Origin: an uncultured Carboxylicivirga sp.
Lineage (GTDB): Bacteria > Bacteroidota > Bacteroidia > Bacteroidales > Marinilabiliaceae
NCBI RefSeq assembly: GCF_963668385.1
Contig: NZ_OY764327.1
Location: 248,001-312,000 of the forward strand
DNA: 64,000 nucleotides
Direction: 5' to 3'
How positions within the stretch are numbered: position 1 is the first letter of the stretch; each line of letters starts with the position of its first letter. A program made the translations under genes and the position numbers. The notes under the pieces were generated by a model, which was not told the origin of the DNA, did no database searches, and saw nothing but the letters and a program-made list of their open reading frames with translations. Below, piece by piece: positions 25,947 through 35,299 of this stretch.

Positions 25947-26262
25947 GTTTTAGACACTAAACTTTTAGATATTAGACTGATAAATATGTAGAACTGTTGA
26001 ATTGTCGAGTTGTTAAATTGATTTTTTACAAATAAAGGATTCAACGAATCAACTCTCAATACAGACAGCCCTCCGGGCTTTGGTTTTACATTATTTTTAA
26101 TCATAGCACTTACGTACTATGCTGGTACAGTCGTCCCTCCGGGACTCCAAAATAGATGATGAATTGCAGAACTGCCCAATTGTTAAGTTGATTTTATTAC
26201 AATTAAACATACAAGCTAGTAGCTATCAGCCATTAGCTTAATTCACAATTCATCATTAATAA
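25947..26262 (-). repeat. Repeat fragment between the two polymerase genes
   Basis: This gap holds repeat modules in minus orientation: CAGCCCTCCGGGCT (about 26066), CATAGCACTTACGTACTATGC (about 26104), GTCCCTCCGGGAC (about 26131) and AGCTAGTAGCTATCAGCC (about 26213). It separates the two polymerase genes by 316 bases, so these may be transcribed separately or the repeat may have been inserted into an operon. No gene was seen. Confidence 0.7.
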
Positions 26263-27465
26263 TCAACCATTAACTACTGCTGTTTGTCCATTAAAAGGAT
26301 TGGGTCGGGCAATGGTTTTAGAACTCATTCCAATGGCACGAGCCACTGCTTGTTGTCCATAACGATCGCGTACCTTATCCATAGCCTGATAGAGTTTGAT
26401 AAGTTTAAAAGAATCTTCGAACAGTCTTATCTGGTAGCTTCCGCCAATCAAATGACTAAAACGAACGCCCACCAATCGTACCAGTACCCGACGATCGTAT
26501 ACCTTATCAAACAAATCTTTCACCACCTCAATTAGAGTATGATCCAACGATGTATACGGAATGCGTTTTTGCTTACTATGTGTCTGAAAATCGCTGTAAC
26601 GCACCTTTACCGTTACACAGGCTGTAAGCTTATTTCCATGTCGTAGCTGAAATGCCAGATTCTCGGCCATCCCCATAACAATGGCACGCAGTTTATATAC
26701 ATCGGTAGTGTCTTTATCGAAAGTACGCTCCATCGAAAGCGATTTACGTTCGTGATAAGCTACCACAGGTGAATTATCAATGCCCTGCGCCTTTTTCCAG
26801 ATAACATTACCGTTTTTACCCAGTACACGCTCCATCAATTCAACTGGCATCTCCTGAACCGTTTTTACACGCTCCACTCCCATGCTTCGCAGCAAACGAT
26901 AAGTTTGATTTCCCACCATTGGTATTTTCTTCACAGATAAAGGTGCCAGAAAAGGTTTTTCATAACCATTTTCGATACGCATATAGTTATTAGGCTTAGC
27001 CTCACCCGTCCCTACCTTCGACACCGTTTTACTGGTTGATAAGCCAAAGGAAATAGGCAGATGCGTCTCACGAATAATCTCATCGCGCAATTCCTGAGCC
27101 CACATGTAGGTTTGCTTCACATATCGATCCATCCCGCTCACATCCACATAAAACTCATCAATTGATGATTTTTCGAACAAAGGAGAACGTTCTTTTATAA
27201 TTTCTGTTACAGCATCTGAAAACTGAGTATACACTCCACTATTCCCCCTGATTACCGTTGCATGCGGACACAATTGCCGCGCCATACGCATGGGCATAGC
27301 CGAATGAACACCGTATTGCCTCGCCTCGTAGCTGCACGCAGCCACCACTCCTCTATCAGAAGTTCCTCCTATCAGCACCGGACGATTGTTTAGTTTACTA
27401 TCCATCAGGCGCTCGCACGACACAAAAAAAGTGTCTAAATCCAAATGTAAAATTGACTTTTGCAT
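26263..27465 (-). CDS. dinB: Y-family DNA polymerase (DinB/Pol IV-like)
   Basis: A 400-residue translesion polymerase. The metal-binding aspartates sit in LHLDLDTFFVSCE (D9, D11) and SSIDEFYVDVSG (D103, E104), so the active site is complete, unlike degenerate ImuB proteins. A helix-hairpin-helix thumb (KKIPMVGNQTYRLLRSMGV) and a little-finger domain (SMERTFDKDTTDVYKL; TACVTVKVRYSDFQT) follow. It lies in the same direction as the DnaE2-like gene and divergent from the LexA/UmuD-like gene. Together these resemble a damage-inducible mutagenesis cassette. It could equally be called an ImuB-type partner by context. Confidence 0.9.
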   Translation of the reverse strand: MQKSILHLDLDTFFVSCERLMDSKLNNRPVLIGGTSDRGVVAACSYEARQYGVHSAMPMRMARQLCPHATVIRGNSGVYTQFSDAVTEIIKERSPLFEKSSIDEFYVDVSGMDRYVKQTYMWAQELRDEIIRETHLPISFGLSTSKTVSKVGTGEAKPNNYMRIENGYEKPFLAPLSVKKIPMVGNQTYRLLRSMGVERVKTVQEMPVELMERVLGKNGNVIWKKAQGIDNSPVVAYHERKSLSMERTFDKDTTDVYKLRAIVMGMAENLAFQLRHGNKLTACVTVKVRYSDFQTHSKQKRIPYTSLDHTLIEVVKDLFDKVYDRRVLVRLVGVRFSHLIGGSYQIRLFEDSFKLIKLYQAMDKVRDRYGQQAVARAIGMSSKTIARPNPFNGQTAVVNG

Positions 27466-27509
27466 TTATGTCGATATTTTCGTCATTTTCCTGACTATAA
27501 TTTAATCAT

Positions 27510-27532
27510 TTTATTTATCTTTATGAAATAAA
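27510..27532. promoter_or_regulatory. Candidate operator between LexA-like and dinB genes
   Basis: An inverted repeat with 7-bp arms, TTTATTT (27510-27516) and AAATAAA (27526-27532), lies in the divergent promoter region and spans TATCTTTA, a near match to the -7 box. It is a candidate binding site for the S24 repressor. The region is AT-rich, so chance is possible. Confidence 0.3.
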
Positions 27533-27627
27533 TAGGTAGTTAGTTTTTAGTCAGAAGGCAGAAGAAATTGAATATTAAGAACAAAAAAAGCTGTCGGCTA
27601 AGAGCTACCAGTTAAAAGCTAAAACAT

Positions 27628-28353
27628 ATGTATTTCGCAGAAAACATCAAGTTCCTACGCCAACGACGAAAACTATCTCAAAGCGATTTGGCCACCAACT
27701 TAGAATTGACACGAACCACATTGGCGGGGTACGAAAAAAGTGTGCAACCACCATTTAAAACACTGGTTAAGTTTGCTGACTACTTTAAGGTATCAATCGA
27801 TGCGTTGATCCGTTACAACCTGCAGGCTTTATCCGAATTTCAGCTATCGCAGATAGAAGATGGTTTTGACATTGATGTTACCGGGCAAAAATTACGTTTG
27901 CTAACTGTATCGGTAGATAAAGATGGACATGAGAATATAGAAATGGTGCCTGTTAAAGCGCAGGCTGGTTATACATCAGATTATGGTGATATGGAGTTTA
28001 TCTCATCATTACCTAAATTCTCATTACCCTTTTTGCCACAAGACAGAACCTATCGTACTTTTCAGATTAAAGGAGATTCGATGTTGCCCATTCCCGAAGG
28101 ATCGTGGATTACGGGAAGCTACGTACAAAACTGGAAAACCATTAAAGACGGCACACCATGCATTATTGTTACCCGCGACGAAGGAATTGTTTTTAAAGTA
28201 GTGTACAATCAAATTGAGAAAAACCAAACCTTATTACTGGTATCAACCAACAGGGATTATAAGCCTTACGAAATAGAAGCCAACAAAATAATTGAGGTAT
28301 GGCAATTTGTTACTTATAATGGATTTGAGGTAGAGAGAGGTACAACATTATGA
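27628..28353 (+). CDS. LexA/UmuD-like self-cleaving repressor (HTH + S24)
   Basis: A 241-residue XRE-type regulator fused to an S24 peptidase. The HTH is at residues 6-60 (LSQSDLATNLELTRTTLAGYEK). The predicted self-cleavage site is the Ala-Gly bond A113-G114 in KAQAGYTSDYG. The catalytic dyad is S151 (IKGDSMLPIPEGSW) and K190 (GIVFKVVYN). This is the layout of a repressor inactivated by RecA-stimulated autocleavage. It is divergent from dinB and probably controls it and itself. A strong terminator follows. Confidence 0.88.
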   Translation: MYFAENIKFLRQRRKLSQSDLATNLELTRTTLAGYEKSVQPPFKTLVKFADYFKVSIDALIRYNLQALSEFQLSQIEDGFDIDVTGQKLRLLTVSVDKDGHENIEMVPVKAQAGYTSDYGDMEFISSLPKFSLPFLPQDRTYRTFQIKGDSMLPIPEGSWITGSYVQNWKTIKDGTPCIIVTRDEGIVFKVVYNQIEKNQTLLLVSTNRDYKPYEIEANKIIEVWQFVTYNGFEVERGTTL

Positions 28354-28428
28354 TAACTACCCCCTAAAGCGGCTTAATCACAAAGGAAATGAGCGTAAGT
28401 GATCAGGTTAATATGTTTTACAATGCTA

Positions 28429-28470
28429 AAAAAGCTATTAGCTAACAGCTGATCGCTAATAGCTTTTTCC
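28429..28470 (+). terminator. Terminator of the LexA-like gene
   Basis: A long stem with AAAAAGCTATTAGC paired to GCTAATAGCTTTTT encloses a short loop that includes AACAGCTGATC. A T-run completes an intrinsic terminator, which is bidirectional by symmetry. It resembles the GCTA-rich hairpin module of the repeat family. Confidence 0.75.
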
Positions 28471-28498
28471 TATATTGTATGCTCTAATTTTAATTCGC

Positions 28499-29179
28499 AT
28501 GAAGAACCTATTTTTATTAGCCCTCATACTACTGGGCGCCACGCAAATAAAGGCACAGATTAAAGCTACCACCGAATCGGGCAACACAGTAATATTATAC
28601 AAGAACGGAACCTGGGAATATTACGAAGCCGGAATGGAAACCACCACTACTCCATCTCAGGAAGCTCCGGTTACTTCGGTTACAACTCCGGCTGTAACTT
28701 CCGCAGCTCCAACGGTTACTATTGATGCCAGTAAAGAAGCTTCCTCCGAACGTTTTGAATTATTTTATGAGGTAAGTCCACGTATGGCACGCTTTTTTGG
28801 TGAAGAGAAGGGTAAAATCAGATGCAACAGCACCATCAGGAATCAAAAAGGACAGTTTCTGATTTCGTTTGAGATTAATGTACCTGTTGGTGATGCGAAC
28901 CGCTACTTTGGTCCAACCCTGAAAGAACGTAGCATTACTTTTGAGCTTAGCAACAACACTAAAATTGAGATTCCGATTACAGAAGGAATAAGCGAAAAAT
29001 GGATGGATAAATGGAACCAGAGCTATTATGTAGGTAGCGGCATTTTAAGTAATGATGATGTTAAGGCTATTGCCACTAACCCAATTACCAATGTTTACAT
29101 CGACTGGAAAAAATTTCCAGAAAACTATAAAGTTACCGATAAAACAGTGCTTCAAACAGCTGTTAAAGAAGTGCTTTAA
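28499..29179 (+). CDS. Exported hypothetical protein
   Basis: A 226-residue protein with a clear signal peptide ([20 protein letters not shown]). The mature N-terminus [23 protein letters not shown] contains the short G-x-V-x-L-x-x-NGTWEY motif common in Bacteroidota periplasmic proteins. A low-complexity Thr/Pro/Val linker (about 52-80) leads to a strand-rich C-terminal domain of unknown function. The frame extends upstream to a TTG at 28475, but the ATG at 28499 precedes the signal peptide directly and is preferred. It is followed 17 bases later by the AIM24-type gene, so the two may be co-transcribed. Confidence 0.75.
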   Translation: MKNLFLLALILLGATQIKAQIKATTESGNTVILYKNGTWEYYEAGMETTTTPSQEAPVTSVTTPAVTSAAPTVTIDASKEASSERFELFYEVSPRMARFFGEEKGKIRCNSTIRNQKGQFLISFEINVPVGDANRYFGPTLKERSITFELSNNTKIEIPITEGISEKWMDKWNQSYYVGSGILSNDDVKAIATNPITNVYIDWKKFPENYKVTDKTVLQTAVKEVL

Positions 29180-29196
29180 CCAATAAAACACCTCCT

Positions 29197-29964
29197 ATGG
29201 ATTCACACGAAATTGATTATGAAATTAAAGGTCACGATGTTCAGTTTGTTGAAATTGAGCTTGATCCTCAGGAAACTGTAATTGCCGAAGCCGGAGCCAT
29301 GTTATATATGGAAGATGGCATTGATTTTGAAGCTAAGATGGGCGATGGTTCAAATCCTTCGCAAGGCTTTTTTGGTAAGATCATGGCCGGAGCATCACGT
29401 GTAATTACCGGCGAATCGTTATTTCTCACTCATTTTACACATCGTGGTTATGGCAAGAAAAAGGTAGCTTTTTCGGCTCCTTACCCTGGCACCATCGTTC
29501 CTTTAGATCTTCCTCAATTGGGCGGAAGGGTAATTGTGCAAAAAGATGCATTCTTATGCGCTGCCCTGGGCACAAAGTTATCTATGCATTTTAATCAACG
29601 ATTGGGAGCCGGATTTTTTGGCGGTGAAGGATTCATCCTTCAAAAACTCGAAGGTGATGGCAAAGCATTTATTCATGCCGGAGGAACACTGATAGAACGC
29701 CATCTGAATAACGAAAGCCTTCGCATAGACACAGGTTGTGTGGTTGGTTTTACCGATGGAATCGATTTTAGCGTTCAGAAAGCGGGTAATCTTAAATCGA
29801 TGATTTTTGGTGGCGAAGGTTTATTCTTATCTACATTAAGAGGTACAGGAACGGTTTGGATCCAGTCAATGCCAATTAGCAAATTAATCAAAGCTGTTAC
29901 TCCTTATGGTAAAAACTCGGGCAAAGAAGAAAGTGGCGGATTGCTGAACAATATTTTTGAGTAA
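29197..29964 (+). CDS. AIM24/TIGR00266 family protein
   Basis: A 255-residue protein of the AIM24-like family, with repeated beta strands and glycine-rich turns. Family landmarks include [21 protein letters not shown] (about 17-37), [37 protein letters not shown] and [23 protein letters not shown] near the C-terminus. The biochemical role is unknown; bacterial members are predicted cytosolic. It follows the exported unknown protein and ends at a strong terminator. Confidence 0.88.
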   Translation: MDSHEIDYEIKGHDVQFVEIELDPQETVIAEAGAMLYMEDGIDFEAKMGDGSNPSQGFFGKIMAGASRVITGESLFLTHFTHRGYGKKKVAFSAPYPGTIVPLDLPQLGGRVIVQKDAFLCAALGTKLSMHFNQRLGAGFFGGEGFILQKLEGDGKAFIHAGGTLIERHLNNESLRIDTGCVVGFTDGIDFSVQKAGNLKSMIFGGEGLFLSTLRGTGTVWIQSMPISKLIKAVTPYGKNSGKEESGGLLNNIFE

Positions 29965-30012
29965 AATACAATCGCAACTGATTTAGTTGATCGTTTGAAA
30001 ACAAAATAAAAC

Positions 30013-30050
30013 AAACAGGTTTATGGGCTCAGTGCCGATAAACCTGTTTT
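30013..30050 (+). terminator. Terminator after the AIM24-type gene
   Basis: The stem AACAGGTTTAT / ATAAACCTGTT encloses a 13-base loop and is followed by a short T-run. The remaining intergenic sequence to 30333 is AT-rich, with nothing else recognised. Confidence 0.8.
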
Positions 30051-30333
30051 GCATTTTATACATCGTGCATTTGTAGTAATGATGATAAAAATTCAAAATA
30101 CGAACCAGAATGAGAATTACTCTTTTATTTGTCATCAAAAAAGAATGGTTAAGAATTGAAGAGCAAAAATCAAAATGACATAACTTCTCAAAGATGTTAG
30201 ACAAGTAATATCAATACTTTTAAACATACATCTATAAATATTCAACTATCAGTCAGAATAATAACTCATCCAAAAAAACTCGCTATTCATAAATTTCAAA
30301 AATATATTCTACTATTTTTCTTTACCTTACGGT

Positions 30334-32523
30334 ATGCTTCTGAAAAAAGTAATATTAATAATAACACTCGTTATTAGTGGGGTATCTTTGGGTCAAAACC
30401 AAGAGCATAATATTACGTTGTCTCAAGACGAAATCACATGGCTTCAAAACAACCTCCACAAAATGAGGTATGCTCCCAATCCCACCTGGGCACCTGGGGA
30501 TTTTATTGATGAAAACGGGCAACATAAAGGCATTATCTCGGAGTACATGCACATATTTGAAGATGTATTAAATACAAAATTCCAAAACGTTATTTATAAA
30601 GATTGGAAAGGGATGTACAACGGTTTGCTTAACGATGAAATCGATTTTTTAGGAGCAATGCAAGTAACTGAGGAACGCAAACAATATTTCTGTTTTACCC
30701 AACCTGTTATTAACATTCCGATTGTACTACTAATAAACAAGAATAAAACATTCGATTTTACCAATCATGATCTGAACGGTATGAAAATATCGGTTATGAA
30801 AGACTATATAACACAAGACTATTTGGTTGAAAACTACAGTAATTTCGAAATGGTTGAGTGCGACAATGAGTTAGAAGCTCTTATTAAAACTTCATTAGGG
30901 GCTACTGATGCTACCATTATTGACATTTTAACAGCCAGTTATACTGTTGAGAAATATGGCATCTCAAATCTTAGTGTGGGTACCGAACTTGACTTTATTT
31001 GGCACTTGGCATTTGCCTTTCGAAAAGAACACCAGTCATTTGCTCAAATAATAGATAAAATAATTTCGACAATAGATGAAAACGAGCAACGAGAAATATT
31101 TAATAAATGGGTTAATATAAATTACATACCAAAACAAAACTTTTTTCAAAAAAACTACAAGCTTTTTGTTGTATCGTTAATTGTATTTTTAATTGCACTC
31201 ATTGCTTTTTTGTTTTACACTCTGGTACTACGTCAAATGGTTAAACGTAAAACTTATGAACTAAATAAAGAGCTTGCAGCTAAAAATAAAGCAATTTTAC
31301 AATCGCGAAAAAATGAAGCCCGACTAGAAAGCTTAGTTGAGCTATCAAAAATTAAAACGGATAAGAGTAATGTTTTTTTAGATCATGCCTTATTTGAAAT
31401 TATCAGACTGACAGAAAGTATTTTTGGATTGCTTTATAAATATAGCCCAGATAACAACTCCTTTTTCCTTTCAAACAAATTAGATTTAAATAAAACATCT
31501 ACCCCGGTTATAAAATCCTTTTCATATGATAGTTTAAAATATTGTATTAACACCACACATGAATTACAAATAAACATATGTAACGAATGCCATTTGCACA
31601 AACACCACAAATGCCCATTTGCCAATCACAACTTTAAACACACTCTTATTTTCCCGGTTATTGAAGATGAAGCCATTGAAGCTGTTTTATTCCTAGGTAG
31701 TAATAATGCTTTCAACGAAAAAGACTCGCAACAAATTGTGCATCTAGTTAGCGCCATATGGAAATTATTAAGCAAACAAAAGTGGCAAGAAGAATTAATT
31801 TTAGCCAAAGCCAAGGCTGAAGAAAGTGACAAATTAAAAACTTCATTTCTCGAGAACTTATCTCATGAGATTAGAACCCCAATGAATGGAATTATCGGTT
31901 TTGCCGAACTACTAAATAGCCCGGAATTATCTCATGACAACACCCAATTTTATACTGATATCATCCGAAATAACGCTTATTATCTATTATCTGTTATTAC
32001 CGATATTGTTGAAATATCAAAAATTGAATCTGGTCTGGTAAAACCAAGTAACTCTGATTTTATTATAGATCACTTCTTTCAAGATATAATTCTCGACACC
32101 CAAAATATGCTGACTAACAAACCTGTTACAATTGTAATAGAAAATGAGTGTAAAAAGAGTTTTTCTATCAAAACGGATGAAATCAAGCTACGACAAGTTA
32201 TACTTAACTTAGTTTCTAATGCTATCAAATACACCGACCAAGGCCAAATTACCATAAAATATTCCATTTTAGATGAACATCTTACTGTTAGTGTAATAGA
32301 TACAGGTATTGGCATTGCACCCGAATATCACAATGTGATTTTCGAACGCTTCAGGCAAGGTGATAAAAAACTTGCTTCTTTAAAAGGCGGAACCGGTTTG
32401 GGCTTATCCATTTCTGACTTATACATAAAAATGCTGGGCGGACAAATACGCTTAAAATCAGAACTAGGTAAAGGCTCTGAATTTTCGTTTACCATACCCG
32501 TTAATGTTATAAGCAAAGACTAA
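30334..32523 (+). CDS. Sensor histidine kinase with solute-binding and GAF domains
   Basis: A 729-residue membrane kinase. Residues 1-20 are a signal peptide, and 30-262 form a bacterial solute-binding protein family 3 domain (MRYAPNPTWAPGDFIDENGQHKG; DFLGAMQVTEERKQYFCF) that may sense an amino acid or similar ligand. A membrane helix follows at about 277-299. A GAF-like domain (about 335-480) contains an unusual Cys/His cluster (C416, C419, H420, H422, H424, H425, C427). HisKA has H511 (SHEIRTPMNG), and the HATPase domain has NAIKYTDQG, DTGIGI and GGTGLGLS. There is no receiver domain and no adjacent intact regulator. Confidence 0.88.
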   Translation: MLLKKVILIITLVISGVSLGQNQEHNITLSQDEITWLQNNLHKMRYAPNPTWAPGDFIDENGQHKGIISEYMHIFEDVLNTKFQNVIYKDWKGMYNGLLNDEIDFLGAMQVTEERKQYFCFTQPVINIPIVLLINKNKTFDFTNHDLNGMKISVMKDYITQDYLVENYSNFEMVECDNELEALIKTSLGATDATIIDILTASYTVEKYGISNLSVGTELDFIWHLAFAFRKEHQSFAQIIDKIISTIDENEQREIFNKWVNINYIPKQNFFQKNYKLFVVSLIVFLIALIAFLFYTLVLRQMVKRKTYELNKELAAKNKAILQSRKNEARLESLVELSKIKTDKSNVFLDHALFEIIRLTESIFGLLYKYSPDNNSFFLSNKLDLNKTSTPVIKSFSYDSLKYCINTTHELQINICNECHLHKHHKCPFANHNFKHTLIFPVIEDEAIEAVLFLGSNNAFNEKDSQQIVHLVSAIWKLLSKQKWQEELILAKAKAEESDKLKTSFLENLSHEIRTPMNGIIGFAELLNSPELSHDNTQFYTDIIRNNAYYLLSVITDIVEISKIESGLVKPSNSDFIIDHFFQDIILDTQNMLTNKPVTIVIENECKKSFSIKTDEIKLRQVILNLVSNAIKYTDQGQITIKYSILDEHLTVSVIDTGIGIAPEYHNVIFERFRQGDKKLASLKGGTGLGLSISDLYIKMLGGQIRLKSELGKGSEFSFTIPVNVISKD

Positions 32524-32566
32524 ATGACCTAAGTTCAAAATTTTACGTCGAACTCAGGTAAATACA

Positions 32567-32722
32567 TTACTGATTTACCCAATCTTTAAACTGTATCCTT
32601 TTACCTCTACTCATCACTATTTTATCGTTGAGTTTATTACCCTGTTTAACACCAAACTTAAATGACATGGCGTAGTCTTTTTGAATACGCTTAATATTCT
32701 CATTATTAATTCCTTTATTCAT
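32567..32722 (-). pseudogene. Relic of a LytTR response regulator gene (C-terminal tail)
   Basis: A 51-codon minus-strand frame whose second half reads GNKLNDKIVMSRGKRIQFKDWVNQ and stops. It is nearly the same as the end of the LytTR regulator at 53179-53964 (NKLNDKIMISRGKAVQFKDWVNQ). The first half has no receiver or LytTR similarity. This looks like the surviving 3' end of a deleted paralogue, or a tail captured by a new short ORF. It lies just after the GAF kinase gene and converges with it. Confidence 0.7.
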
Positions 32723-32861
32723 AACATTACTTGTTGTGTAACGCTATTTCAGGACTAGACATAGAAAACCAATAGTTATCTAAATTTCTTCATTAAGCAG
32801 AACATTACTATAATCATCTGAACGAGATATGGTTTTCGGGAGTATTGTCGATAGTTTATAT

Positions 32862-32912
32862 AAAAAAAAAAAAAGGGTTTCGAACACCAATATAAACTGA
32901 TGATGAAACCCT
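32862..32912 (-). terminator. Terminator of the SusC/SusD operon
   Basis: On the minus strand, the stem AGGGTTTC / GAAACCCT (32905-32912 and 32874-32881) is followed by thirteen T. It lies 46 bases past the last gene of the operon. Confidence 0.9.
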
Positions 32913-32957
32913 AAAATTTGAGATTTAGTTGTATTATTCTATTACAGTAGTTTTATC

Positions 32958-33776
32958 CTATTCTTCATGAATTGGGTAGATATTAAAGGTACCTCTGTCG
33001 AAGCCTAAATCAGGTGTTTCTGATGGATAAATAAAATATTCCAAATCCTGAATAGTTCCGAGACATGAGTTGTACTCGCCCGGTGTTAAGCTTTTAATCC
33101 AAACATTGTAATATCCCATCGATGGATTATCAAAGAAAAACTGATTGTCGATTCTACACTCCAATGTAGAAGGATCGAAACGAATAATCACTTCCTCTTC
33201 ATATACTTCCCACAATCCGGTTACTTTAATTGAAAACGGATCATCGCCTTTTTTAATCTTTACTTCATACTCAAAATCGCCAAAGTTTGATTTTTCAATC
33301 ACCTTGAAATCACCAATAAACTCATCACGATTAAAATCGCAAAAACGATAAAGGTTTAATTCAAATTCGTTTCTAAAACCGGCTATATCCTCATCATTTT
33401 CGGCTTTTACACTAAGATTTAATGCTAATCCTAAAGAATCAGAATTTTCATATAGTCCCTGAACCGGAACCTGAGTCATTACCTCTCCGGCTTTAATGGT
33501 AAAGTTATACTCCGGAATAGCGTAATGAACTCCTTCTTCGGCCTCCGATTTTTCTGTATCAACCACCAAACTAAAAGTACGGTCGTAATTGGCCGGACGG
33601 GTAACTCCTAATTCCAATAAGTAATTGGGATTTTCTTCACCAATAATTATTCTACCGGTCTCCGATATAAAATGCAATTGTGATGGACCGTCGTAAGGTT
33701 CCACCTTATTGGTTTCGCAGTTAAATAGCAACATTACAATTGCCAATAGACTTAATATAAATTGATTTTTATACAT
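32958..33776 (-). CDS. SusCD-associated lipoprotein, unknown substrate
   Basis: A 272-residue lipoprotein. The hydrophobic N-terminus ends in LLFNCETN, with the lipobox cysteine at about 20. The mature part starts with a beta-rich repeat (FSLVVDTEKSEAEEGVHYAIPEYNFTIKAGE) of the type seen in Bacteroidota DUF4843/Calx-beta-like surface proteins. A second domain (about 150-272) contains DFKVIEKSNFGDFEYEVKI. It is the last gene of the SusC/SusD operon, 17 bases after susD, so it is probably a surface glycan- or peptide-binding accessory. Confidence 0.75.
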   Translation of the reverse strand: MYKNQFILSLLAIVMLLFNCETNKVEPYDGPSQLHFISETGRIIIGEENPNYLLELGVTRPANYDRTFSLVVDTEKSEAEEGVHYAIPEYNFTIKAGEVMTQVPVQGLYENSDSLGLALNLSVKAENDEDIAGFRNEFELNLYRFCDFNRDEFIGDFKVIEKSNFGDFEYEVKIKKGDDPFSIKVTGLWEVYEEEVIIRFDPSTLECRIDNQFFFDNPSMGYYNVWIKSLTPGEYNSCLGTIQDLEYFIYPSETPDLGFDRGTFNIYPIHEE

Positions 33777-33793
33777 CTCTGTTGGTATTAAAA

Positions 33794-35236
33794 TTAATAT
33801 CCAGGATTTTGCTCCATGTTTGAATTCCCGTTCATCTCAACCGTTGGAATAGGCCAAATCCATCGATGGTTATCAGCATTTACCACAAGGTCGTTAGCCA
33901 AAGTTGTATTTTCCTGCGGTATACGCGCAAAACCTTTTCCTTTACGCTTTAAATCAAACCAGTTAAAGCCTTCGAACATTAACTCGCGTTTGCGCTCGTT
34001 TTCGATAAATGAAATCAGATTATTTCCATCCAATTCGTTATCTATCGTATAACCACTGATACGAGTTTCAATTAACTCCTGAAGGTCATCTCTGGCATCA
34101 TCAGCATTTCCTAGATATGCATTTGCTTCGGCTCTGATCAAATACATTTCGGCCAAACGCATTGGTTTAGGCATATTCATTCCTTGTTGCACATAACCGG
34201 TGGCTGTTGGATATTTATAAACTAAATTACCGGCCCATCCGTAACGGGTTTGCGAATAAGTTATATAAGTCTCTTTTCTGATATCTCTGTCCGATTCGTA
34301 AGAGTCTATCCAAGAATCTGCCGGAATATAATCAGGTGATGGATACTGATCGAAGCTCTCGCGATTAAAGAAATTATATCCAACTGCAGCACCCGGATCA
34401 CTAATGGTATAACCCACTCTGAAGATAATTTCATTTCCTTCATCTTCTTTCCACATATTTGTAAAAGAAGCACCGGATGTTAATGAATACAACGAGTTAT
34501 CAATCACTTTAGAAGCATACTCTGCAGCCGTTTCATAATCTTGCATATCCAATGCTATACGGGCACGTAACCCATAGGCAAAGCTTTTTGTTAAGCTTGT
34601 ACTTTGGTTTTCTTTTTCATTTGGAAGAAGTTCAATTGCCTCTTCAATATCCTCAACCAAATAATCATATACCTCCACAACAGTATTGCGCGAAGGTTCA
34701 CGTACATCATTCCAGGTTACATAAGGCACACCTAAAGCACTCTCGCTCATACCCGGTTGATAAGCCTCTCCATAAAGGCGAACCAGATTATGATGCAATA
34801 ACGCTCTTCCGGTTAATGCTTCACCCATCATACGGTTAATATTGGCTGAATCACCTTCGATGGTATGCAGGTTATTGATCAGGAAATTACAATTATACAA
34901 GTTTGAATAATGAGCTCCCCAAACTGATGCCACATCAGATGAACCCGGATTATATCTCCACGAATACATCTCACCCATTTGGTTGGAGAAACCACTGGCT
35001 GCCAATGAGGCGTCTGTCATCAAATCGCCTAATATGGTTAGATAACGCCCATACATAGCAGAACTTTTTAAGCCTGAATAGAAACCATTCAATATATTTT
35101 GAGCATCTCTTTCATTCTCTATAATATCCTCGTCCGGAGTACTATCTCCCGGCTTGAGATCAAAAAACTTCTCGCACGATGTAAGCGACATCAATAACAT
35201 GAGAAGTGCCAGATATTTTATTTTATTTATTTTCAT
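33794..35236 (-). CDS. susD: RagB/SusD family outer-membrane lipoprotein
   Basis: A 480-residue SusD-type binding lipoprotein that caps the SusC channel. The signal peptide ends in the lipobox SLTSCEKFFDLKPGDST, typical of the family. TPR-like helices in the N-terminal half (ALTGRALLHHNLVRLYGEAYQPG) and the C-terminal motif RLAEMYLIRAEANAYLGN and ERKRELMFEGFNWFDLKRKG are characteristic. The frame extends upstream to a TTG at 35257; the ATG at 35236 is the better start. It lies 63 bases after susC. The substrate is unknown, because no enzyme gene lies nearby. Confidence 0.93.
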   Translation of the reverse strand: MKINKIKYLALLMLLMSLTSCEKFFDLKPGDSTPDEDIIENERDAQNILNGFYSGLKSSAMYGRYLTILGDLMTDASLAASGFSNQMGEMYSWRYNPGSSDVASVWGAHYSNLYNCNFLINNLHTIEGDSANINRMMGEALTGRALLHHNLVRLYGEAYQPGMSESALGVPYVTWNDVREPSRNTVVEVYDYLVEDIEEAIELLPNEKENQSTSLTKSFAYGLRARIALDMQDYETAAEYASKVIDNSLYSLTSGASFTNMWKEDEGNEIIFRVGYTISDPGAAVGYNFFNRESFDQYPSPDYIPADSWIDSYESDRDIRKETYITYSQTRYGWAGNLVYKYPTATGYVQQGMNMPKPMRLAEMYLIRAEANAYLGNADDARDDLQELIETRISGYTIDNELDGNNLISFIENERKRELMFEGFNWFDLKRKGKGFARIPQENTTLANDLVVNADNHRWIWPIPTVEMNGNSNMEQNPGY

Positions 35237-35299
35237 TTCTTTCTTTTTAATTCTCAAAAAGGCCTGCTAACCATTTTTGATAATTACTAAACTTGTTTA

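Noticed and set aside
31579-31593. CxxCH motif as a c-type haem site in the GAF kinase
   Set aside because: CNECH fits the pattern, but the domain follows the membrane helix and should be cytoplasmic, where covalent c-haem attachment does not occur. Metal binding is kept as a separate idea.
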